From Chrysochromulina tobinii (lineage: Eukaryota > Haptophyta > Prymnesiales > Chrysochromulinaceae): a stretch of 18,649 nt of DNA. The notes below the pieces were generated by a model. That model worked only from the letters and a program-made list of their open reading frames with translations, ran no database searches and had not been told where the DNA came from. Of this stretch, positions 8,244 to 16,474 are shown piece by piece. The stretch is taken from assembly GCA_001275005.1 (NCBI GenBank), contig JWZX01001461.1, positions 1 through 18,649 of the forward strand, read 5' to 3'. The position numbers were made by a program, and so were the translations under genes. The number at the start of each line of letters is the position of its first letter. Positions within the stretch are counted from its first letter, which is position 1.

Positions 8244-8532
8244 TTTAGCCTTCTGTGGAAGGAGCCACGGCCGTACACACGCAGGGCGATTTCCGTGTCT
8301 TGTAGCGCGTCTCTAGTGTTACTACAAGTGTGTAGATTTTAGGATATAGGAACTTCTAGCTGTGTGTGGTGTCGAAGCGTCGTTAGCCTCACACATACAA
8401 ATCGTATCGCACCGTGCCGTCTAACAGACGAGCGCGTTAACGGGGCAAGACTCAGATATCACATATCTCTGGCGTGGCGAGTGGCGTGCTGGCGCAGTGG
8501 CGCAGTGGCGCAGCCACGCTTCGCGCGTGCAC
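8244..8532. other. Convergent intergenic region
   Basis: 3' flanks of the type II protein gene (+) and the TPR gene (-). It contains a short tandem repeat of GGCGCAGT (8491-8513, nearly three units). No gene is seen. Confidence 0.5.
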
Positions 8533-9366
8533 TCAATCGGAATCCTCATCGCCGCCGGCACGGCGCTGCCCAGCTTTGCGCTGCAGTTTTGAACCGCGGT
8601 TCCATGAAGCCCCTCCGAGCCATGCGGCAGCACCTTGCCCACCACTGTCGCCGTCCTCGTCGGCAGAACCCTCCGAGCTCGCCGCATTCAACCCCTCGAG
8701 AAGGTGCAGCACACGCTCGCAGGTAGCCTCGTCTGCACTCGCCAGCTGGCTGAGGCACGCCCGCAGCGAGTCCTCGCTCGCATCCTTGAGCGAACGATCA
8801 AGCTGTGCGAGGAGCGAGGCGCCCGGTTTCGGCCGCTTCGCGCGCTTCACAGCAACGTCTGCCTCATCAGCAACACCAGCAGCATTCGCACGCTTGCTGC
8901 CAACCGACGATGACGCTCCCGCCGTCGAACAATGTGTTCGTGGCTGCCCGCTCGCCTCATCCTCGTCAGACCAGAGGTCATCCTCCCACTTCTTGTCCTT
9001 GTGATTCTTGAGCTTCTCTTCAGCCGCCTGGTACATCGCTGCGATTTGTGCGTTCCCGGGCTCAAGCTGCGTCGCCTTGAAAAAGGCCTTGACTGCCTCT
9101 TCGTGCTGGCCAAGGCCGGAAAACGCTGTACCACGACGCACCCACCCCTTCACCCATTCGGGCTTGAGCGTCACAACCTCATAAGAATCGTCGAGGGCCT
9201 CACGGAATCGGCCCAGCCCAGCGTATGCGGCTGAGCGATTGGAAAAATAAACCTCGCACGACGGATCCAGATGAATGGCCTTGGTGTACAGCTCGGCAGC
9301 CTCAGAGTATTGGCCTGACTGAAGAGCCATGTTGCCCTGCGATTTCAACCTGTCAGCCTGCGACAT
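8533..9366 (-). CDS. HOP/STI1-like TPR co-chaperone with nuclear-signal tail
   Basis: A 277-residue protein starting MSQADRLKSQGN from the ATG at 9366 (the longer frame uses TTG). Three TPR motifs span about residues 3-104 and resemble TPR1 of HOP/STI1. The two-carboxylate-clamp residues known for that domain occur at the same numbers: Lys8, Asn12, Asn43, Lys73 and Arg77, implying binding to an EEVD tail, most likely of Hsp70. Unlike HOP (over 500 residues with TPR2A, TPR2B and DP domains), this protein stops after one TPR block. The rest is an acidic linker (WEDDLWSDEDEA, about 127-138), a basic KRAKRPK cluster (174-180, candidate nuclear signal), a helical region at about 184-226 (possible small helical bundle), and an acidic/Gly-rich tail. 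The role as a chaperone adaptor is inferred from the clamp; the partner of the C-terminal part is unknown. Confidence 0.88.
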   Translation of the reverse strand: MSQADRLKSQGNMALQSGQYSEAAELYTKAIHLDPSCEVYFSNRSAAYAGLGRFREALDDSYEVVTLKPEWVKGWVRRGTAFSGLGQHEEAVKAFFKATQLEPGNAQIAAMYQAAEEKLKNHKDKKWEDDLWSDEDEASGQPRTHCSTAGASSSVGSKRANAAGVADEADVAVKRAKRPKPGASLLAQLDRSLKDASEDSLRACLSQLASADEATCERVLHLLEGLNAASSEGSADEDGDSGGQGAAAWLGGASWNRGSKLQRKAGQRRAGGDEDSD

Positions 9367-9605
9367 CCGCGCCGTCAACGAAGCGCAGCGAAAGAACGCG
9401 AGATGTGAAATGGTGTGTGAATTGGTCGAATTCTAAACATTGGCTGTGAATTGGCTGGATGAGGAATGGTGTGTTGTGAATGCCACAAACAAGGGACTCT
9501 TGTGTTTGCAGGTCGATCGGCCAATAGGCAGCGGGTACCGCGCGGGTAACGTCGTACGAGCCACTTTCATTCGAACACATACACGGCGCTCGCACGGCTC
9601 ACGGC
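9367..9605. promoter_or_regulatory. Intergenic region between TPR gene start and SET gene end
   Basis: Contains the putative TPR promoter. A conserved dispersed motif (9426-9451) and several GTGAAT/ATTGG words (inverted CCAAT-box-like) are present. Confidence 0.4.
9426..9451 (+). repeat. Dispersed 26-base motif, copy 1
   Basis: TCGAATTCTAA followed by ACATTGGCTGTGAAT. It is identical to 12237-12265 except that the second copy has three extra bases (TAA) between the blocks. It sits about 60 bases upstream of the TPR gene ATG (opposite orientation). It includes an ATTGG (inverted CCAAT) core. Confidence 0.7.
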
Positions 9606-10831
9606 TCACGTGGAGTTCGGATTGTAGTGGTACACGAGGATACGCGCCTGCATGAGCCTCGGCACTCGCCTCCAGACGGCGTCCAGGAGTGGTGGCACAT
9701 GGCCTACCAGTGTGGGCACGCCCTCATGGGAAGTCACGACGCATCCGTCGCCGAGCCGAACCCATTCGGCGAGCGTGTCCACGAGCTCTGTAACTTGCGC
9801 ACGTGGTGCATGCTGTCCGAGTGCGTCGAGTACCTCGGCCAGCGAGTCCTCGCTCGTCTCCAGACGGTACACAAGGTCGTTACACTCCTCCCGGCTGAGT
9901 GGCTGCGTCACGCCGTGACCGTTCGGATTCTTCCAGAGCAAAAAGGCAGCGATGCTCGCCGCGTCGTGCCGAGTACTCGCGAGCCGCGGCACACGATCAC
10001 GCCACCGTCGGATCAGTTGCAGCTCTGCCTCCATGGAGTCCATCCACTCGCCTACGTCCCTCTGCGCGGTCTCGCTCGCGTCCAACGCTTGCGTGAGGCA
10101 GGCCAGCGCGATGCGCTGCAGCTCGAGCACGTCCGCCTGCGCCCCGCTATCGAGCACCCGCTCCTCGGCGTCGGGTCCCACGCCGATGCGTGCGCGTAAG
10201 CCGCCAGCTGCCGTCCGAGTGGCACCAAAAAATTCCAAGCAGCGGAGCAATGCGGTTCGCGCCTCGTCTGTGGGCAACGCGAGTGCCGCCTTGAGCTCGG
10301 CGATAGTGAGCGGCATCAGCGGCAGCCGCGTGCCCACAGGCGGCGGATAGCGGATCGACAACTCGGGCGGCCGCTCCCTGTAGATCGGGTCGCTGAAGTT
10401 GCGACTGTCCCCTGTCGGCTGACCACGAAAGATCCAGAATTTGGGACCGTAATCAAAGGTGAGCTCCTCGCCGGCGCTAATGTCGCGCAGCGCATAAAAG
10501 TCGATCGTGCGGGCCTCTACGTTTGCTCGCACCTCTAGGTTGCCGTGCTCTGCATGGTTGAAGAACCGCGAAAAGTGTGTCGATTCCTGCGCGTCGATGC
10601 ACAGATCCTCGGTGAGCTCAAAAAGATACGAGGCTTGCGTAGGATCTGGGTAACGAGCTTTGACTCCCTCATTGGTGAGAAGGTCGCCAACGTAGGGGCC
10701 GATGTATGTACCCTCAATGAGATCTATGCTCGCAAATGCGCCTTTCCCCTTCACGCCCGCGTCCTTGATCTCCACGACTGACTGAGCGTCGACCGTCGCC
10801 TCCACAAGGAGCATCTGAGCACATGGCGTCC

Positions 10832-10862
<31 letters not shown>

Positions 10863-10940
10863 GTGTACGAATGGCAGAGCGGGCCTGAACGCGAAGGCTT
10901 CGCAGCTGACGACGAAAATGATCGACAACATTGCAAACAT
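9606..10940 (-). CDS. SET-domain protein with plastid-type signal sequence and poly-His run
   Basis: A 444-residue protein; ATG at 10940. The N terminus MFAMLSIIFVVSCEAFAFRP is a hydrophobic signal peptide ending AFA/F(18)RP, matching the ASAFAP-type junction with Phe at +1 used for import into complex red plastids. Eleven histidines (26-36) follow. The SET domain spans about 53-166: GVKGKGAFAS (GxG turn), YIGPYVGDLL, FFNHAEHGNLEVR (N128, H129, N134, replacing the usual NHSCxPN), and GEELTFDYG (Tyr164). Residues 180-444 have no domain I recognise; they look helical and are not the known Rubisco-methyltransferase substrate domain by eye. Plastid SET enzymes such as Rubisco large-subunit methyltransferase are known, so a plastid lysine methyltransferase is a reasonable inference; the substrate is unknown. 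Confidence 0.85.
10833..10865. repeat. (CAT)n microsatellite coding for 11 histidines
   Basis: On the minus strand, one CAC plus ten CAT codons encode His26-36 of the plastid-signal SET protein, just after the predicted signal-peptide cleavage site. Confidence 0.95.
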
Positions 10941-11162
10941 GATTGCAAACCTGTTTGAGTGTGTCGTGAACGTTCACACCTTTCCGCGATATACTTGAGA
11001 GGGAGACCTCGAGGTGAGCGTGCACGTATCCCCATGCTCTCATGCTGTCCAGTGGCGCAATACTGCAACATGGACCCCCGGGCTCGCAGCTGTCGATCGA
11101 GTACAAATTGGGAAGTGAAGAGCGGCCGCCGAGCCCGGGAAGCATGCGGATGATCTTCCGCC
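10941..11162. promoter_or_regulatory. Promoter region of the plastid-signal SET gene
   Basis: Lies upstream of the SET gene ATG and downstream of the Cys-rich gene stop. It contains the perfect 12-bp palindrome GTGAACGTTCAC at 10966-10977, about 25 bases before the ATG. No other element is seen. Confidence 0.4.
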
Positions 11163-11966
11163 TCATCCAGCGTGGCCGAGCACTTTGGGATCGCAGGCCT
11201 GCCCACCATTCCTCGTGCACGACGACTCGATGGGCGTGCCGTCGGCCTCGAGCCGGTGGATCCGCATGTTGCCCCAGCCACCGCTTGTCTGCCACTTGAT
11301 GTTCAGATCGGGTTTAACGCCGAGGGAGCCACTCGTCCAGGGCACATGGGTGGGTGGACAAGACCAGCCCTCGCTCTGCCCTCCGGGAAGGTCGATGACG
11401 CATTTCGGCCGCGTATGTAGCATCTTCTGGCGGTATGAGTCGGAATACGCTCCGCGCTGGCCGAAAGTCACCGGCCCGTCGAGGTGACGGAGCCAGCACT
11501 CACCGTATGTGTGATTCCATCCGGTATCCAAGCCCCAGCACACGGGATAGCCGCAGAATGTCCAAGAGTTGCACGGAGGAGAGTTGCCCTTCGCCGCGTG
11601 CTCCCGGCACCTGTCGCAGCACTGCTGGGCTGACGCAGCACGGTGACTCACGCCAAAGGCGAGCGTGCGCCCACTTCGGTCGCTATGCGGTTCCTCCCCG
11701 CATATCGCGTCGGTCGTTACGCCGGGGCAATCGGCAAGGCAAGTGTTTTGATCCTCCGCACCGCTGCAGACTCCGTCGCCGCAGCAGTGCTGGGTACGAT
11801 TTTCGGTGCACAATGACACGCCACGGTGCTTGCCGGCGGTGGCCTCCGAGCCAAGTTGGCGACCACCGTCCTCGACGATATCGTCGGGCACCGCAGTATC
11901 CATGCGCGACTCCGCCACGCCCAGCCAAGCCACCGCCACGCCCAGCCAAGCCACCGCTAGCGGCAT
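11163..11966 (-). CDS. Secreted Cys-rich protein with CGDGVC module and PAN-like region
   Basis: A 267-residue protein; the ATG at 11966 is chosen because it starts a signal peptide (MPLAVAWLGVAVAWLGVAES). That peptide contains two identical copies of AVAWLGV encoded by a perfect 21-bp tandem repeat (11912-11953). After it comes HCCGDGVCSGAEDQNTCLADC (60-80), a small disulfide module of the CGDGxC type seen repeatedly in algal secreted proteins. Residues 88-182 hold a Cys-rich region (CCDRC, CNSWTFC, VCW, WNHTYGECWL) whose spacing resembles a PAN/apple-like binding domain. Asn-glycosylation sequons occur at NRT and NHT. The C-terminal part (190-260) has further paired Cys. It is likely an extracellular or endomembrane binding protein; the ligand is unknown. 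It lies head-to-head with the BTB gene. Confidence 0.75.
   Translation of the reverse strand: MPLAVAWLGVAVAWLGVAESRMDTAVPDDIVEDGGRQLGSEATAGKHRGVSLCTENRTQHCCGDGVCSGAEDQNTCLADCPGVTTDAICGEEPHSDRSGRTLAFGVSHRAASAQQCCDRCREHAAKGNSPPCNSWTFCGYPVCWGLDTGWNHTYGECWLRHLDGPVTFGQRGAYSDSYRQKMLHTRPKCVIDLPGGQSEGWSCPPTHVPWTSGSLGVKPDLNIKWQTSGGWGNMRIHRLEADGTPIESSCTRNGGQACDPKVLGHAG
11912..11953. repeat. Perfect 21-bp tandem repeat in a signal peptide
   Basis: Two identical 21-bp units back to back encode AVAWLGV twice within the hydrophobic core of the signal peptide. One unit alone would give a very short core; the duplication lengthens it. Confidence 0.95.
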
Positions 11967-12144
11967 GCTAAACACGTGGTGTGAAAGGCCTGGCGAGGTG
12001 GTTGATGTGAAATTGTTGTGAACGTTACAGTAACACGACAGACGCGACAACCGTGTTCGCCATTTGTCCACGCGCCACGTATAGCCGCGCCAGCCTGGCG
12101 AAGTGGTTGCACGGGTTCTGACCCGGGGTTGACCGTTTCGGTGT

Positions 12145-12177
12145 GCATGAGAATGAAGCGAGTGTGAACGTGTGTAT
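12145..12177 (+). repeat. Dispersed 33-base motif, copy 1
   Basis: GCATGAGAATGAAG and GAGTGTG, then ACGTGTGTAT with one intervening base at each joint. It matches 15910-15940 apart from two single-base gaps. Confidence 0.65.
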
Positions 12178-12236
12178 TGGTCTTCACGAGCGCGCGATTT
12201 CGTTCGTCGGTGTACGCCGGTCCGGTGTCTTGGGTG

Positions 12237-12265
12237 TCGAATTCTAATAAACATTGGCTGTGAAT
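12237..12265 (+). repeat. Dispersed 26-base motif, copy 2
   Basis: TCGAATTCTAA, then TAA, then ACATTGGCTGTGAAT. Without the extra TAA all 26 bases equal those at 9426-9451. It ends 58 bases before the BTB gene ATG. Confidence 0.7.
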
Positions 12266-12323
12266 GAGAATGATATGAGAACGAACCCGACCGAGGTCCC
12301 GCACCAAAGGCACGTCTCACACA

Positions 12324-14842
12324 ATGCCGCCTGCTCGCTTGCTTGGCCGCCGGCATCGCGAGCCGGACCGCGAGGAGGACGGTGCGGTGCGGATGCTGCG
12401 CCCGCGCTTCGTTGCCGGCGCGCTCCCTGCGCCGGCGCCCTTTCATGAGCCCGAAGTCGACGGCCGGCTCTACGATGCTGACTTTGCACAGAGCCCGCGG
12501 CTGGTTGCGATGTGGCGCGCTGGCCGAATGTGCGACGTGGAGGTTCGTATCGCAGGCAGGAGCTTCCTCGCGCACCAGCTCGTGCTCGCCGCAGGCTCCG
12601 ACATGCTCGCCGCAGCATTCTCACCCGCGTGGAGCCGCAGCCAGGACAATGACAACGCGGACGCGGAGCCTGCGCCACGGCCGCTCGAGCTGTACGACAT
12701 TCCAACCGAGGGCTTCGAGAATGTGCTCGAGTTCCTGTACATGGGCGCGTGCCTCGTGAGCGAAGCGACGCTCACGTCGACGCTCGATGCGGCGAGCCGT
12801 CTGCAAATCTCGCCACTCGTGCGGCTGGGCGAGAATTACGTCCTCTCCCGGCTGGACGCGTCCAACTGCGTGGACGCGTGGCTGCTCGCGGAGGGTCTGC
12901 AGCTCGAAAGGCTCGCGAACGCCGCGCGCGCCCTGACGCTCGAGCAGTTCGAGGAGGCGAGCCTCTCTGACGGTCTGCTGCGGCTCGAGTTGCACCACTT
13001 GCGCTGGCTGCTCGCTTCGGATCTACTGGCTACAGCACCTGAGCACTGCGGTTTGCCCGGAGCCGAGCACTGCGTCTTTGCCGCGATAGTGCGCTGGGCG
13101 CGCCACCGCGGTGTGGCCGTGCCCGCGGGCGACGGCACCTCCTCGGAGTGGCTGCCGCTTGTTCGTGCCCCAGCGGCGGCGGACACGGCGGCCGAGCGAG
13201 CGGCGGCGGATACGGCGGCCGAACGGGCGGCGGTGGCGGCCGAGCGGGCAGCGGCGGCGGAGCGGGCGGCGGCGGAGTGGGCGGCGGCGGAGTGGGCGGT
13301 GTCGGTGGATGGAGCGCCTCGAGCCCTCATCGGGCACGACCGCCGGCCTCGAGCGCCTCGAGCGCTGCCTCGAGCGCTCATCGACGCGCCTTGGCCAAGG
13401 CCGATGCCGATGCCCTACGAGGCGGATGATGACGAGGTGGAGGACGTGGAGGCGGAGGACGTCGAGTTCGACATCGAGGTGGACCTCGACGAGGAAGCGG
13501 CGGCGGAGCAGATTGAGATGCCGCCGCCCGCTGCCGTGCTACAAGCGCTGGTGCCGCCCCTGCTGCCGGTCGCTCCGGCGGACAGTGAGGAGGACGAGGA
13601 GGAGGAAGCGGCAGCGGCAGCGGCGGCGGAGGAGCAGATGGAGATGTGGGACGAGGAAGAGGTGGAGGAAGAGGAAGAGGAGGAGAGCGATTTCGATGGG
13701 ATGCCAGCCGAGGGAGCTCAGGAGGGAGATGACGATTCGGAGGGAGCTCAGGAGGGAGCTCAGGAGGGAGATGACGATTCGGAGGGAGCGTGGTTATATC
13801 CCGAGGAAGATGAGCCGGAAGAGAGGAATGACGTGGACGACGAGGAAGCCGTGCCGGCGGAGGACGTGGAGGCGGCAGGGGCTGCGGTGGCCGCAGGCGT
13901 CGCGTGGCGCGCGGAGGGCGCGGAGGCGGCTGCGGCTGCGGCAGCTGCCCAGAGGGCGATAGCACGAATCGATGTCGTCGACGCTGCTTACGCCGCACAC
14001 GCCGGGGACGCCTCCATGGGCGCCGCCGCCGTTGCTGATGTGGACGCCTTCGCCTACTCCGCGTCAGTCGGTGCTGGCCCGTCGGTCATCGGTGGCGGCG
14101 GCGGGACGCTGTTGACGGTCGTGCATGAGCTATTTTACCTGGTGCGCTTCCCCCTCGTGCACATGAGCTATCTTCGCGACGTCGTCGAGCACGAGCCTCT
14201 CTTCGCGTCACACCCCCACGCGACACAGCTCTTGTTCGAGGCCTACCGATGCCGCATGCTGCAAAAGGAGCTGCGGCTGCCACCCCGCGACACGCCGCTG
14301 CCGCCGCCGGTGGGAGTGCCCGCGGCAGCGCTCGTGTGTCCCTGGCGCGGCACCGAGGGTGGCGAGGCGTGTGCGGCAGCCACGGAGAGGATTCATGCCG
14401 CGATGCGCAAGCGAGCGAGCCTCCGAGCCATGCCACCTCGGCGCACCACTGGCACTGGCGGGGGGGGCGGCACTGGCGGGGGTGGAAGCGACACCGGTGG
14501 ACGCGGCAACGGGCGGCCTGACGCGCTCTCAGCCGGGGGCTTCGCCCCTCGCGACGCCTTCTGTTCGTCGCACGCGGGCCACGCGGGCACGAGCGCCGAC
14601 GGTCGCAAAACCCCCCCCGAGGATGCGTTGACGGCCGCGACGGCAAGTCAACTCGGCATGGGAGCTCGCCCCTGTGGTGACGGCAAGGCGGTGCTCGAGG
14701 GTTACCAGTACCAGTACAAGGGCGGCCAGCACCTGCGCGACGCCCTGTCGGCGACAGGCGAACCCCGACGGCCGAGGGGCAGCAAGGCCAAGGTCAGCGC
14801 TGGGAGCAGCAGTGGGGCCGGCAGCAGCAGTGGGGGCGGCGT

Positions 14843-14876
<34 letters not shown>

Positions 14877-15467
14877 ATGGCAAGCAGCCTAGGCGACGAG
14901 GGCGGCGGTCTCCTGGCGCGCGTTCAAGTCATCGAGGCGCGTCAAGATGTCTTGGGCGCTCCGGCTGGCAGCGGCGGCAAAACCGTGCTCGGCGGCCGAG
15001 ACGGTCGCGCACAGGCCTCGGACCCGAGCTCCGTGCTTCGCTACAATCCGACACAACATCAATGGGAGGTGGTCGCGCAGCTGGTGCTCCGACCTTCGTC
15101 GATCCGTCCGTCCACCCTCGAGGGCAAGCTCTTCCAATTCCCTTCGCCTTGCGACACGAGTGCCGCGGCGAAGAGTGCCGCGGCGAATGGGCTGCCGCCG
15201 TGGGTGGAGGCTGCTCGAGCTCCGTGCTGCTGGGAGGCTGTCGCTGCCATGTGCTATGCGCGCAAGTGGCGAGGCTGCGTGGTTGCCCTGCTCGACGGCG
15301 AGATGCTCGGGCTCTATCCATTGGTACTCTCCTCTTCGTTGGACGAGCTCTACAGGCGAAGCGCCCTCGCGCCGCCACCTGAACGACCACTGCTCGGCTC
15401 CACCTCCGACCCGACCCTGCGAGATGGTCATGTCTCCGATTCGTCCGAGGCTCAGTCAGTGGGTTAG
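12324..15467 (+). CDS. BTB-BACK-kelch protein with a large insertion in BACK
   Basis: A 1047-residue protein from ATG. A BTB/POZ domain (about 62-170) has the typical MCDVEVRIAGRSFLAHQLVLAAGS start. BACK follows (about 172-275: NYVLSRLDASNCVDAWLLAEGLQL, then HCVFAAIVRWARHR). BACK normally runs on directly into an LVRFPLLSPEYL-type helix; here that helix (YLVRFPLVHMSYLRDVVE) occurs only at about 605-622. In between are about 320 residues of Ala, Glu and Asp repeats. Near the C terminus are Gly-rich tracts (11 Gly, coded by a GGC microsatellite at 14844-14876) and two worn kelch-like units (VLGGRDGRA...LRYNPTQHQWEVVAQL at about 889-920; WEAVAAMCYARKW...VALLDGEMLGLYP at about 970-1000). Proteins of this class are usually substrate adaptors for cullin-3 ubiquitin ligases; that role is inferred here. 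The kelch propeller looks incomplete. Confidence 0.8.
13150..14115 (+). repeat. Low-complexity insertion encoding Ala/Glu/Asp repeats
   Basis: Encodes about residues 276-597 of the BTB protein. It begins with (A)DTAAERAA and AAEWAV alanine repeats, continues with Glu/Asp-rich runs, and includes a 30-bp direct repeat (13711-13740 and 13753-13782). It interrupts the BACK domain. Confidence 0.8.
14844..14876. repeat. (GGC)11 microsatellite coding for poly-Gly
   Basis: Eleven perfect GGC codons, in frame, within the Gly-rich linker of the BTB-BACK-kelch protein. Confidence 0.95.
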
Positions 15468-15721
15468 GTCAGATGAGAAGGCCGAGCATGTGCAACAGCA
15501 GTCGCCTCAAGTTTGGGCAGCAAGCGAGTGCGAAGCGACCGGGAGAGGCGGCTCGCACTGGAGAGCATGGTGAGCACCCGCTGGTAGAGCACCCGCAGGT
15601 GCGGCGCTGCCCGGGCCATAATATACAACGAGAGGGACGAAAGATCTTAGCGGTCCATCACAAATCTGTCGCGCGGGCGCGCGCGCGGGGCGGCGTCGCG
15701 CACGCTTTATTCGAAGAGATC

Positions 15722-15820
15722 ATGAAAACAGTTGAACTTGCTTGTATGTTGAACTCGGCCGCTTGCTTCATGCTTGCTGTTCTAGTGTTCTTGCTGCTCT
15801 TGATTCAGGTTTCAGGTTAA
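15722..15820 (+). CDS. Possible 32-residue hydrophobic peptide (doubtful)
   Basis: An ATG-started frame encodes MKTVELACMLNSAACF followed by a strongly hydrophobic stretch (LAVLVFLLLLIQV) and a stop. It looks like a single membrane helix. It lies in the BTB gene 3' flank and part of the same frame is open further upstream, so it may be chance. No family is recognised. Confidence 0.12.
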   Translation: MKTVELACMLNSAACFMLAVLVFLLLLIQVSG

Positions 15821-15909
15821 GAGCGACTTTGATTCCGAAACAAAAGAAAAGTAGCTCGTGTGAGGTGTGAAACCCCGCCTGTGCGCGCGGTACGCATTGC
15901 TCGTCGCGA

Positions 15910-15940
15910 GCATGAGAATGAAGGAGTGTGACGTGTGTAT
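15910..15940 (+). repeat. Dispersed 33-base motif, copy 2
   Basis: GCATGAGAATGAAG, GAGTGTG and ACGTGTGTAT run together. They equal 12145-12177 except for two missing single bases. Confidence 0.65.
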
Positions 15941-15982
15941 GGGGTACCACGCGAAAAATGATACAAGTGTTGCTAAATCCAG

Positions 15983-16043
15983 GACTCAAGACTGAAGAGT
16001 CGGCCAAATCGTGACTCAGGACTTGTTGACATAGTCTTGAGTC
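15983..16043. repeat. 11-bp perfect inverted repeat
   Basis: GACTCAAGACT (15983-15993) pairs with AGTCTTGAGTC (16033-16043) across 39 bases. Transcripts could fold into a hairpin here. The word AGTCTTGAG is related to the heptamer array at 16194-16270. Confidence 0.8.
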
Positions 16044-16193
16044 TTTCTTTGAACACATTTGGTGTTTCGACTAACGCACAAAAAGAGTCGACAGATTCAC
16101 GTTAGATGTTGCAGTTTATACGCATTTAGATGTATGGAATTATAACGAAACGGCGGTCAGGAGTTACGTCTTTCTTCACACCTGAGTCTGGTT

Positions 16194-16270
16194 TCTTGAG
16201 TCTTGCGTCTTGCGTCTTTAGTCTTTAGTCTTTAGTCTTTAGTCTTTAGTCTTTAGTCTTTAGTCTTTAG
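16194..16270. repeat. Heptamer array: TCTTGAG, TCTTGCG x2, TCTTTAG x8
   Basis: Eleven consecutive 7-base units occupy exactly 77 bases. The last eight are perfect TCTTTAG, and the first three are TCTTGAG, TCTTGCG, TCTTGCG. Read as TTTAGTC, the unit resembles plant-type telomere heptamers (TTTAGGG) but differs at two bases. Confidence 0.95.
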
Positions 16271-16474
16271 TGTGTTGGTGCGTTGTGGTTGTGAATGACA
16301 AATATGACATGTAAGGGTCTCGCGCTCTTTCTCTTTTTGGGCTGTTTCTCAGATCCCCGCCTGCAAGTGTCTCATTTCGAGAGTCCTGTAATGCTTTCGT
16401 AGAGGGGTGCCGTTTACGTGTTGTGTATGAAAGAAACCCCGACCTTCTTTGCAGACCTTCTTCACACTCTTCAC

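Larger units (their letters stand above)
11967..12323. promoter_or_regulatory. Divergent promoter region of Cys-rich and BTB genes
   Basis: 357 bases between two ATGs. It holds a direct repeat, GCCTGGCGARGTGGTTG, near 11988-12004 and 12093-12109, the dispersed motifs at 12145-12177 and 12237-12265, and several GTGAAC/GTGAAT words. No TATA box is recognised. Confidence 0.45.
15468..16474. other. Long intergenic region with several repeats
   Basis: Holds the BTB gene 3' end and the upstream region of the next gene. Within it are a GC dinucleotide-rich patch (about 15670-15700), the dispersed motif copy at 15910-15940, an 11-bp inverted repeat (15983-16043) and the heptamer array (16194-16270). 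A short hydrophobic open frame (15722-15820) is noted separately. A pyrimidine tract ending TTTGCAG at about 16446-16453, just before the next ATG, could be a splice acceptor of a 5' untranslated intron. Confidence 0.55.

Noticed and set aside
11967-12575. N-terminal extension of the Cys-rich protein upstream of 11966
   Set aside because: The extension is basic and low-complexity, runs into the BTB gene, and would bury the clear signal peptide.
12975-14650. Long open frames on both strands and in other + frames inside the BTB gene
   Set aside because: They are Arg/Pro/Ala-rich shadows created by GC-rich repeats; only the BTB-BACK-kelch frame shows domains.
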